Positions 9,817 to 16,941 of a stretch of 16,941 bases of DNA are shown in pieces (position 1 is the stretch's first letter; each line of letters starts with the position of its first letter). Below the pieces are notes generated by a model. The model ran no database searches. It was not told where the DNA came from and was given only the letters and a program-made list of their open reading frames with translations. A program made the position numbers and the translations under genes. The stretch is from Porogramme epimiltina. Taxonomy: Eukaryota > Basidiomycota > Agaricomycetes > Polyporales > Polyporaceae. Where the stretch lies: assembly GCA_900155495.1 (NCBI GenBank), contig FTLJ01001648.1, forward strand, positions 1-16,941, written 5' to 3'.

Positions 9817-10753
9817 TCACTCGCTCATCTGCTCCTCGTCCTCGTCCCCGCTCCCGCTGCCCTCCTCGTCCTCCCCCGCACCGGCACCGTCGACCTCCTG
9901 CCCCTCGACCTGCTCGACCTCCCCGCTCGCCGCCTCCCAGCGCGCGCGCAGGCCGACGCGGAACGTGACCATCTTGATGCCGACGAGCTTGAGGAGCTGC
10001 GTCTGCTCGGGCGCGAGCGCCTTGCCCTTGACGCACACCGTGTGGGGCGCGTCGAGCGTCGGCACGCCGCGCTCCATGCGCGTGCGGAGGCCGAGGCGGC
10101 GCAGCTGCGGCTCCTCGTTGTGCGGGAACGGCTCGGGCGGGCTCGAGTGCTGCTGGAGCACGGGGCCCGCGGGGAGCACGACCGTGCGCGGCGCGGTGTT
10201 GCCCGTGCGCGCGAAGTCGGGCTGCGCAAAGTCCGCGAACCACTCGAGCACCTCGGACGGGGGCGAGTCCGTGAAGAAGAGCCCGACCTGGCCCTTGATC
10301 TGCGTCGCGAGCTTGTGCAGCCCTGGACGGTGCTCCGTCTCCGGGGACGTGCCGAGGGCTTTGGCCATGACGGCGCCGCGGCCGAAGAATATCCGCGCGG
10401 TGCTTGGGGAGGGAGCATGGGGCTTAGGACTCGTGGAAGGGAGGTATTGGGGGAGACGGGGAACGCACTCTTTCCATAGTTTGCGGACAGTCTTTAGGTG
10501 CGAATTCCGCATGTTGCCCACCTCGAACAGCCAGCAGTACTGCCATTTGTCGGCATTTTCTTGCACCTGGCACTGTAAGAGAAAGGCACATAAAAAGTAG
10601 ATGAGTACATACCTCCTGAAGAAGTGCGTTTTTGTGCTCCTTTCCCTTCTTCGCGACCTTCGTCAACGAGACTACGACCGGTGCTTAGGTTCGTTCCAGG
10701 AGGCTAGAATGAAGTCAACGCTTACCGACTTTGGAGCGTTTTGACTTGGGCAT
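9817..10753 (-). CDS. MRT4: Ribosome assembly factor Mrt4 (mRNA turnover protein 4)
   Basis: Nucleolar homologue of ribosomal stalk protein P0. It occupies the P0 site on pre-60S particles until P0 replaces it. Minus-strand exons are 10753-10726, 10671-10613, 10566-10469 and 10402-9817; introns are 54, 46 and 66 nt; 256 residues. The start gives MPKSKRSKVVSLTKVAKK, the typical Mrt4 N-terminus. Next come DKWQYCWLFEVGNMRN, LWKDTARIFFGRGAVMAKALG, LATQIKGQVGLFFTD and LAPEQTQLLKLVGIKMVTFRV, all in family order, and an acidic Glu/Asp/Gly tail. The third intron (GTGCGT...CAAG) is called because its removal restores LWKDTARIFFG; it has no stop and is 66 nt, so retention would add 22 residues. The gene diverges from deoxyhypusine hydroxylase and converges with the oxygenase gene. 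Confidence 0.93.
10403..10468 (-). other. Stop-free 66-nt intron in MRT4
   Basis: Donor GTGCGT after ...TGGAAAGA and acceptor CAAG before CACCGCG, with a CTAAG branch-like sequence between them. The intron length is a multiple of three and contains no stop, so the unspliced frame is also open. Splicing is favoured because the insert interrupts the conserved LWKD/TARIFFG core and is Pro/Ser-rich. Confidence 0.75.
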
Positions 10754-10971
10754 GGCAAGTGTTTAGAGATAGGCGGAGACGGGGAGAATAGGGTATAGGG
10801 AGATGCAGTCAAGCCCAGATAGCAGCGCCAAATGTTTTGGACCTGGAGGCGGCAAGGGCGATCGCCTCGGGCACGCGCTCGATCTAATCTCCAAAATTTC
10901 CGTTCCGCGATCTCAGCCCGCCGCGCACCGCAGCGCAATCTAATCTCTAATCTTTGCTCCTCCCCCTCACC
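10754..10971. promoter_or_regulatory. Bidirectional promoter of MRT4 and deoxyhypusine hydroxylase
   Basis: 218 bp separate the two divergent start codons, leaving room for only one compact promoter region. It contains a 13-bp inverted repeat CCAAA-TGT-TTTGG (10828-10840), a palindrome GGCGATCGCC (10857-10866), an AAAATTT core near 10893 that resembles part of the yeast ribosome-biogenesis RRPE element, and three copies of TCTAATCT (10883-10890, 10939-10946, 10946-10953). There is no clear TATA box. Which elements work is unknown. Confidence 0.6.
10828..10840. repeat. 13-bp inverted repeat in the divergent promoter
   Basis: Arms ccaaa and tttgg around tgt. The position is near the middle of the MRT4/DOHH intergenic space, and the symmetry suits a dimeric regulator. 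It loosely recalls a CArG box but does not match CC(A/T)6GG. Confidence 0.5.
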
Positions 10972-12322
10972 ATGGTGGCTGAAGTCGACCCCTCCACGCT
11001 CTCCGCCCTCGAGGCCGCGCTGCTCAACGCGTCGGGCAGCGTGCCCCTCCACAACCGCTTCCGCGCACTCTTCACGCTCAAGGCGCTCAAGAACGACGAC
11101 GCGGTGCAGATCATCTCCAAAGGCATGCCCTGTAGTGGCTGTATTAGTATTCCGGGGATGCTTATCCTTCGTCGTGCAGGCTTCGCGGATGAGAGTGCGC
11201 TGCTCAAGCATGAGCTCGCGTACTGCCTTGGGCAGATGAAGAACACCAAGGCGCTCCCTGTGCTCGAGTCCGTGCTCGCGGACGAGCGGGAGGATCCGAT
11301 GGTCCGCCACGAGGTTCGTAAGTCGCCTCCTCCGCCTCGCCTCGCCCTCCGTCACCCATGGCCTCATCCACCCCGTCCTATAGGCTGCTGAGGCTCTCGG
11401 TGCCATCTCTGTGTCGTCCTCAAGAAGCGTCCTTGAACGCTACCTCAACGACCCCGAGCGCTGCGTCCGCGAGACGTGCGAGATCGCTCTCGCCAAGATC
11501 GATTGGGACCACTCTCCCGAGGGGCAAAAGCACTGGTCCACGACCGCCCAGTCCGCAGAGCAGTGCGTCCCTTCCCCTTCCCCTCCCTACCCGCGCACCC
11601 CCGCGTCCGACCCGCATGTTCCTTCCCACTTACCCGCATCTAGGACATACACCTCGATCGACCCCGCGCCGCCGACGTCGGGCCTGCTCGCAGGTAAGGC
11701 CGCGCCGGAGGACGCGTCGGATGCGCACATCGCGGCGCTGCGCACGACGCTCAACGACGCCGCGCTCCCGCTGTTCGAGCGGTACCGCGCGATGTTCGCG
11801 CTGCGGAACATCGGGACGCCCGCTGCGGTCGACGCGCTCGCGTCCGGGTTCGCCGACGACAGCGCCCTGTTCAAGTACGTCTATTTCCTGCTGGGTGTTG
11901 TCTCGGGGTTTGTGCCCGAATATGGCGCTGATGTGGCGCGTGGGTCGTTCGTTGACAGGCACGAGATCGCGTTCGTGTTCGGGCAGCTGCTGTCGACGCA
12001 CTCGGTGCCCGCGCTGCTCGCCGTGCTGCAGGACGGGCAGGAGTCCGAGATGGTCCGGCACGAGGCGGCGGAGGCGCTGGGCGGGATCGCGACGCCCGAG
12101 GTGCTCCCGCACCTCAAGGAGTGGATGGCGCGCCCCGACGCGCCGCGCGTCGTGCGCGAGAGCTGCCAGGTCGCCATCGACATGTGGGAGGTACGTGTTG
12201 AGTGCTTGAACGTGGTGGACGGCCCGGTAAGCTCACGTATATGACAGTATGAGAACTCGGGCGAGTTCCAGTACGCGAACGGCTTGGACAGCGGCGCAAA
12301 GGAGCAGTCCGTCGGCGCGTGA
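10972..12322 (+). CDS. LIA1: Deoxyhypusine hydroxylase (HEAT-repeat di-iron enzyme)
   Basis: Catalyses the second step of hypusine formation on eIF5A, hydroxylating deoxyhypusine with O2 at a di-iron centre; cytosolic. Exons are 10972-11122, 11180-11313, 11384-11562, 11644-11874, 11959-12190 and 12248-12322; 333 residues, close to yeast Lia1. HEAT-like helical repeats form two mirrored halves joined by a linker (about 140-180). All four metal-binding His-Glu pairs are present: 61/62 (KHELAY), 94/95 (RHEAAEAL), 233/234 (KHEIAF) and 266/267 (RHEAAEAL), with 33-residue spacing in each half. The C-terminus carries [14 protein letters not shown]. The start ATG follows CCTCACC and begins a typical N-terminus. 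Intron 1 probably uses a GC donor (AAAG|GCATGC); introns 1, 3 and 4 are multiples of three without stops. It is divergent from MRT4. Confidence 0.95.
11123..11179 (+). other. Probable GC-AG intron 1 of deoxyhypusine hydroxylase
   Basis: Removing 57 nt from GCATGC to GTGCAG joins IISKG exactly to [11 protein letters not shown], the conserved arrangement. No GT donor gives the same protein; the GT at 11132 would leave three extra residues (MPC). Reading through would insert 19 residues between conserved helices without a stop. Confidence 0.65.
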
Positions 12323-13380
12323 AGGAAGAAAAAGGAATGATATTGGGCAGACATATACGTGTAATACTTATCCTTAAGTCTGGTTGTATTGATTATACCT
12401 ACGGGCCTTCCTTTCGTAGGTCGTCGGATCAAACGAAGCGAGCGAGTGCGGTTGCGCTCTGGGGACGAATGAAACCTTGGATCCCCGAGCAGGAAGTCGG
12501 TTTGTTCCGGCCGTCTGGCGCCCGGGTGCACTCGCAGGAAACGAGGCTTCCTTCTTTGCTCTGCATATGTCAAGCGACGTGCAACGGTCAGAACGTAGAC
12601 GTTGCACGCTAGAAGAGAATGCAGAGCGAGTCCCAGGCAAGGCAGAGCACGACCATATGGGAGCTCGTCCGTGCACACCCCCGCGCAGCCCTCGCGACCC
12701 GCACCGGCGACGCACACGAGGGCCTCTCGCGGGGAGGCGGGAGCCGTCCCTTTCGGAGCGGCGCTATGGTCGGGGCCCTTCCGATTCGCCCGCGGCGTTC
12801 GCGGGACCCATCAGCGCGGTAGAGGCACCTGCCCTGGCCGCGCGGGCGTGCGCGCGCGATCACGGGCAGGCGCGCAGCGGTTGCCCTGCAGGCTCGCGCC
12901 CGCCGCGCCTTCTTTGGGGTCCCCGCCTCGGGAGAAGCATCGCGCGCGCGCTGTGGTGTGGGACCGGAGTAGAAACTGAACGCCTTGCTGGGCCCGGCGG
13001 CCGCGCGGGGCTTCGCTCCTAGGCTCTAGCGGTGATGGCGCCTGGCAAAGTTCGACCTTCGGCGTGTGCGCCACCTCCCGCCGGGCCTAGGATGTTTCCT
13101 TGGACGTCTATACATATTGGGCTCATGCCGGGTGCGCCGTAAGCAACAGGTTTGTGGAGTTGACGGCATGTTACAACATAGGACTTTCTGCGCGCGCGGT
13201 GCCGGACCGTCTCGGGGGCGAAGGTAATGGGGTATACGTTTCCTAGAGTTCAGCTGCGATCTCATCTGAAGGATGGTGTGGGGCGTAACAGGACTAGTAT
13301 TGGCGCCACTGTAAGTATGCCCAAAGGTCTAAGGGTCTTCAGGCACCCATAGGAAAGGGGTGTTTACGCCACAATGGAGC

Positions 13381-13388
13381 CATAAATA
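13381..13388 (+). promoter_or_regulatory. TATA-like core promoter without an assigned gene
   Basis: CATAAATA lies in a short AT-rich patch. About 25-40 bp downstream is CTACTTCACCAACTGTC and a pyrimidine-rich run, which resembles the start region of fungal class II genes. The first ATG (13448) opens only an 18-codon frame. A GTAAGG near 13516 and a CTTAG near 13540 are intron-like but too close for a normal intron. Confidence 0.25.
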
Positions 13389-13445
13389 GCAGTCTTTCTA
13401 GCATTCTACTTCACCAACTGTCATCCTCTCTCGGACTATTCCTGT

Positions 13446-13778
13446 TTATGATCCATTCAAGACGGCCCCCTCTTGGGATAGCGTGTGGTCAGGATTGCGT
13501 CCAGTGATATGCACGGTAAGGTCACCCACGTCATATCTGCTTAGGACGAGTCTCCAGGTGTTGGGACACGCCCTGACAAGACTTGTACGCCGTCGAATGA
13601 ACTGATGGAGGAACTCAGGCCAGTTAAATGGGTAGCCAGGGGTGCTACTGCACTTGCCGCGGGTATAGTCAATGAAAAGAGCGGTGATTACTGCGTGGTT
13701 GGACAGCGAAGACCGGAACCCGGCGTCTGATATGCGGATGCGAAGATGTGACAGGACGCGTCGACGACAGAGCGTCAC
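13446..13778 (-). CDS. Unrecognised ORF, possible gene fragment
   Basis: A minus-strand open frame of 110 codons with mixed, non-repetitive composition (for example GYPFNWPEFLHQFIRRR and NTWRLVLSRYDVGDLTVHI). It looks more protein-like than the Arg/Pro-rich frames around it, and its GC content appears lower than that of the real genes here. I recognise no domain, and its neighbours give no clue to function. It runs antisense to the TATA-like site at 13381. It may be an exon of an undetected gene, a relic, or chance. Confidence 0.15.
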   Translation of the reverse strand: MTLCRRRVLSHLRIRISDAGFRSSLSNHAVITALFIDYTRGKCSSTPGYPFNWPEFLHQFIRRRTSLVRACPNTWRLVLSRYDVGDLTVHITGRNPDHTLSQEGAVLNGS

Positions 13779-14075
13779 GCGTCATCGGCGAGACGCCGGA
13801 AGCAGTCACTCTTCGACCAGCACCAGCCAAGAGTCAAGACAAGGTCTTCCCGGATTCGTGCTCGGCCAACGACATTCCCGCGAAAGCTCAGTCTGGCCCC
13901 ATCACTCGCTCCAATGACCGAGGCTTTCGATCTGAAGCCGTGTCCTCGATTGGCCTGCCCGGCGAAAGGCAGTCCCCGTTTGAGCCTAGCAGGCTCCCAG
14001 GGCGAGGTTATCGTCGGCGGTCGGGTCTGCGCAAGGGGGGGTACGTACCCTCGATGTCTAATTGAATGGAGAAGA

Positions 14076-14095
14076 CGCAGTCGGTGGCGACTGCG
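14076..14095. repeat. Perfect 8-bp hairpin
   Basis: Arms cgcagtcg and cgactgcg around the tetraloop GTGG, the strongest compact hairpin I found in the window. It lies about 600 bp upstream of the DUF6534 start, without a T-run. Function is unknown. Confidence 0.55.
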
Positions 14096-14290
14096 CCCTT
14101 CCGCTGACGACACGGCTAGCGCGCGGCGCGCTCTCCGGAGGATCGGCCCTACCGACGCTCCCCGCGGATTGGAGAACGACAGGGAGCGAGCCACGCCAGC
14201 AGTCTCGCATGTGCCCCGCCCGTTCTCGGTCTGTGCCCGTCACAGAAGCTTTGGGCGACGAGTGGCAGCAGGACACACCCCACCACTGTC

Positions 14291-14320
14291 TGTGGTTGTG
14301 GTCGTGGTCGTGGTCGTGCT
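14291..14320 (+). repeat. GTGGTC-type hexanucleotide repeat
   Basis: A run of gtggtt/gtggtc units lies within the upstream region of the DUF6534 gene. In one plus frame it reads as a Val run, which gives a false impression of a membrane segment in the open frame 13914-14393. It is best read as a microsatellite. Confidence 0.6.
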
Positions 14321-14615
14321 CGCGCTGTCTCTCGCCCTGCGACGACATGTCTTCGGCGTCGCGACATTCGAGCCGGCATTCAAATCAGAGTGAGGGCAGG
14401 CCCCGCATGACTACCTCCGTTGATGGAAGCGGGTCAGAAGCGGGCGGCGGAAGAGACAGTGCGACTGCCTGAGGGGACCGCCATTCGCTTCCGAATACAG
14501 AACGCCTGGAAAAACCAGCTCGGGCTTCTGCGAGCGCTCTCCTGCGCCTCCGTCGCTTCCTCTCCAACGTCAACGCACGCCCGATCGTCCTCTTAACCCA
14601 TCCCTTGACTCGTCC

Positions 14616-14771
14616 ATGGCCAGGCACCCTCTCCCTTCTCTGCCCCCCAGCGACCCGCGATACCTTGGTGTCACCTATCTGCGCGTTGCTGAGCCATGCC
14701 CTCCATCGCCACCGCAACGTACGTCCTCGCCTCTCGCTATCCCCCATTGCACTCACCCTCTTCTCGCTTAG
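14616..14771 (+). promoter_or_regulatory. Possible overlapping upstream ORF of the DUF6534 gene
   Basis: The ATG at 14616 in a good context (gtccATGgc) lies 80 nt before the main start and in another frame. Unspliced, it ends at 14769-14771. If intron 1 is spliced, it runs to a stop at 14825-14827, past the main start. If the transcript begins upstream of 14616, it would reduce initiation at 14696. The transcription start is unknown. Confidence 0.3.
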
Positions 14772-16389
14772 ATATGGCCCCATCTTCATCGGGGTCATAT
14801 TCAACGTTCTCCTCTATGGCATCATGATCACCCAGACATACCTATACTTCAACACCTACAAGAAGTGCGCACACCCCTTTCATGCGCCACTTCGAGTGCT
14901 CACATCACATCAGGGATCGTCGGTGGATGAGACTATTTGTCCGTTCTCCTATTCCGTCGACGCTTTTGTGTACTAACATGCCTCTCTCGCCGACGCCACA
15001 GGTGGCTCTTTTGTTCATTTGCGATACCGTCAACTGTGCCTTCGATATCACTTTCCTTTACATTCCTCTCGTCAATAACTTCGGTGAGCTCCCACGCGCG
15101 CGTCTTGATCGGCGAATACATCTTAGCTCGGTGTCTTACAGGTAATGCTGCAGCGCTTGCGTCTGCTACCTGGGGTGAGTTCAAACTTTGTTCCGTCACG
15201 ATTTGAGTGTGCTGATGAAGTTTGCAGTGTTTGCAACAGGTTCGTCAATTATGAGCTGCATCCGTCTCAGGCTTCTCTGACTTTCTTCCTTTGTCAATGA
15301 ATAGATCCCGTTATGACTGTGAGTCTTTTTGCTATCTCGCCAAGTAATGTCCGCATTGATATCGATATCTTCATTTCCAGGCCATCATCGGCAGTTTGGT
15401 CCAACTCTTTTTCGCATGGCGTGTCAAAGTCCTCACGAACAGCACCGCGGCTGTCGTTATCATTGCATTCTGCGCGGTGTGCCAATTCTGTCAGTAGCCT
15501 CTGTGTATACGATGCACATCATCGCTCACACTCCGTTTCAGGCGGTGGGCTCGGCACCTCCATTGCAGTTGGAATGATCCCCGAGTTCGCCCAGTTCCAG
15601 AAGTTCGAGGTTATCGTGATCGTCTGGCTCGCATTCTCTGCCGTCGCCGATTGCGTAATTACGGTTGCTCTCGTGTGGCATCTGGTATGTTCTTGAATGC
15701 AGTACGTAGGGTCGGAAATTGTAGTCTGACACTCTGATAGCGCAACCACAAGACGGGTTTCGCTGCCACCGACGATATCGTCAACAAGATCATCAGGCGT
15801 AAGCATTTTAAACCGACTTTCTAATGCGCTGAATTCTAACATGAAGTTTAGTCACCGTTCAAACTGGTCTCATCACCGCGCTCTGCGCGTTGATCGACCT
15901 CATTTTGTTTTTGACCAGTGTAAGTGCGCAACCTAGACGTTCGAGCTACCCCTAACAGTGCACCGCTCTGCAGCCTACCGGTCTTCATCTCACTTTCAAC
16001 CTCCCATTATCGAAGCTCTACACCAACTCGTTGATGTCCAGCCTAAACTCGCGGTCAGGATGGAAATATGGCAGCGGTGGTGGCGATAGTACTGCGGATG
16101 ATCTTCACCGCGCAGAGCGTGCTGGGCGGCACATTGGCATCCGGAGCGAGACCGGTCGTCGCGTAAGTCAGATGGTCAGTCACCGTAACTGTTCACTATA
16201 CCTATGCCCTAATCCTAGGGTGCTCCTCAACAGACTCCCAACCAAGTCTATATCGACGTGGAGTCTCATGAAATGGTCGACGTCATCGACACCAAATTCA
16301 AATCGTACCCTTCCACTGAGACCTCCGTACGTACCGTGACGTACGGCAGCGAAAAGCCAGCGCCGCTAGGCGCTCCTCATGCCATGTGA
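14696..16389 (+). CDS. DUF6534-type seven-transmembrane membrane protein
   Basis: A member of the large Agaricomycete family of 7-TM proteins ending in a DUF6534 domain; molecular function is not established. Exons are 14696-14718, 14772-14864, 14914-14938, 15002-15083, 15142-15174, 15228-15239, 15305-15318, 15381-15489, 15542-15684, 15741-15798, 15852-15919, 15974-16162 and 16219-16389; 339 residues, usual for the family. Splicing restores the family pattern: YGPIFIGVIFNVLLYGIMI (TM1), DRRWMRLFVALLFICDTVN (TM2), DPVMTAIIGSLVQLFFAWRV (TM3), then TM4 around VVIIAFCAVCQFCGG, TM5 around VIVIVWLAFSAVADCVI, TM6 LITALCALIDLILFLTS and TM7 around LPLSKLYTNSLMSSLNSR. The polar C-terminal tail (about 110 residues, Ser/Thr/Glu-rich) should be cytosolic. 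The start codon gives only eight residues before TM1, which is typical. Exons 6 and 7 are 12 and 14 nt. Confidence 0.88.
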
Positions 16390-16941
16390 GCATGGGCATA
16401 GCGATTCGGTGGACAGCCAATGTATGCGGTGTAGGCTCAAGTTTTTATTGGCTATGTATGCCTTTCGCTGTGTTGTAGACTTTCGACTCGCGGCGTTGTT
16501 AATACAATCGAATGAGCGAGACATAATTTCGTCCGCTATGTCAATCTTTTGATTAATCTGCCCCACGCTCGAGTTTTGCGTGCGGACCGACGTATCCGCA
16601 CTCCGAACTTGGGGTATGTCTGAGTTGGATTAAGACCTTGTCGTGGTAGTTCCCTCCGTAAGTGGCAGTGGTCAGAGTAACGACTAGCTCTTTTGAAGAC
16701 AGGGTTTAAACTTTGGAAAGTACATAACCTTTGTTATTTGTGGAGCTTTGTTATGGGCTCACGGGTTCATCACTGTGAGTGGAGCTTACGTTGATCCAGA
16801 TCTTGTCCCTCTGTTGGAGTCGCCGTGAGTGACAAGCTTGGTCGTTCTGAGCTCTGCGTGAGCATAGAACTTATCAAAGTATGTTGAAGCACTCCTCTGA
16901 CAGCTGTTATCAAATCGATAGGCCCTTCACAAAATAATCTT
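16390..16941. other. 3' flank of the DUF6534 gene, no gene seen
   Basis: About 550 bp, more AT-rich than the coding regions. It holds the presumed 3' UTR with an inverted repeat (16415-16453), and further on the phrase TTTGTTAT twice near 16733-16756. No open frame of note and no recognisable RNA gene; it may reach the edge of a gene outside the window. Confidence 0.55.
16415..16453. repeat. Inverted repeat in the DUF6534 3' UTR
   Basis: Arms agccaat and attggct enclose 25 bases including a T5 run, 26-64 nt after the stop codon. The related words TGTATG occur beside both arms. It could form a stem-loop at the mRNA end; it also contains a CCAAT core on each strand. Confidence 0.35.

Larger units (their letters stand above)
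12323..14695. other. Intergenic block before the DUF6534 gene
   Basis: About 2.4 kb. The first part is the DOHH 3' UTR. From about 12600 to 13020 it is very GC-rich, with overlapping meaningless open frames on both strands. From about 13060 to 13950 the composition is more balanced and holds a TATA-like core promoter near 13381 and a minus-strand ORF at 13446-13778. From about 14000 on there is a strong hairpin, a GTGGTC repeat and a pyrimidine-rich leader before the DUF6534 start. I see no known protein family, RNA gene or transposon. Confidence 0.55.

Noticed and set aside
12477..13022. 181-codon frame after the DOHH gene
   Set aside because: Composition is typical of GC-rich non-coding DNA, it overlaps an equally long minus-strand frame, and nothing in it is recognisable.
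13914..14393. 159-codon plus frame with an apparent Val-rich membrane segment
   Set aside because: The Val run comes from a GTGGTC microsatellite, and the remaining sequence has no conserved features.
1..16941. Mobile elements, CRISPR arrays, rRNA, viral or toxin genes
   Set aside because: I looked for transposase or reverse-transcriptase motifs, long terminal or inverted repeats, spaced repeats and conserved 5S or snRNA segments, and saw none.

Overview
The window looks like a piece of a GC-rich basidiomycete genome, probably an Agaricomycete and perhaps of polypore type. The evidence is many short introns of about 42-84 nt with GT...AG borders, an SRF-type MADS protein of fungal layout, a CmcJ/NvfI/EfuI-type oxygenase, and a membrane protein of the DUF6534 family that is expanded in mushroom-forming fungi. 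There is no prokaryotic operon structure. I found no tRNA, rRNA, CRISPR array or intact transposon.

Layout: (1) 1-1138, + strand, the 3' part of an MCM1/SRF-like MADS-box regulator whose start lies left of the window. (2) 1139-5865, about 4.7 kb without a credible protein gene. It is very GC-rich and holds simple repeats, palindromes and an orphan TATA-box arrangement near 1956. (3) 5866-7858, + strand, alpha/gamma-adaptin-binding protein p34 (AAGAB/Irc6 family). (4) 8710-9673, + strand, a CmcJ/NvfI/EfuI-family putative non-heme iron oxygenase. (5) 9817-10753, - strand, ribosome assembly factor Mrt4. (6) 10972-12322, + strand, deoxyhypusine hydroxylase (HEAT-repeat di-iron enzyme). (7) 12323-14695, about 2.4 kb of mostly unexplained sequence with a promoter-like stretch near 13381 and one unrecognised minus-strand ORF. 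(8) 14696-16389, + strand, a 13-exon seven-transmembrane DUF6534 protein. (9) 16390-16941, a 3' flank with no gene that I recognise.

The genes are mainly conserved housekeeping functions: transcription control, clathrin-adaptor assembly, 60S subunit assembly and eIF5A hypusination. Mrt4 and deoxyhypusine hydroxylase are divergent, with 218 bp between their start codons. Both serve translation, so a shared bidirectional promoter is a reasonable inference. The oxygenase and Mrt4 converge, with 143 bp between their stop codons. I see no secondary-metabolite cluster around the oxygenase and no strong case for a previously undescribed system. The best leads are a probable GC-AG intron, microexons, the divergent promoter and the two unexplained intergenic blocks. 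Exon borders were placed by eye from splice signals, reading frame and family conservation. Coordinates given for spliced genes run from the first to the last coding base.
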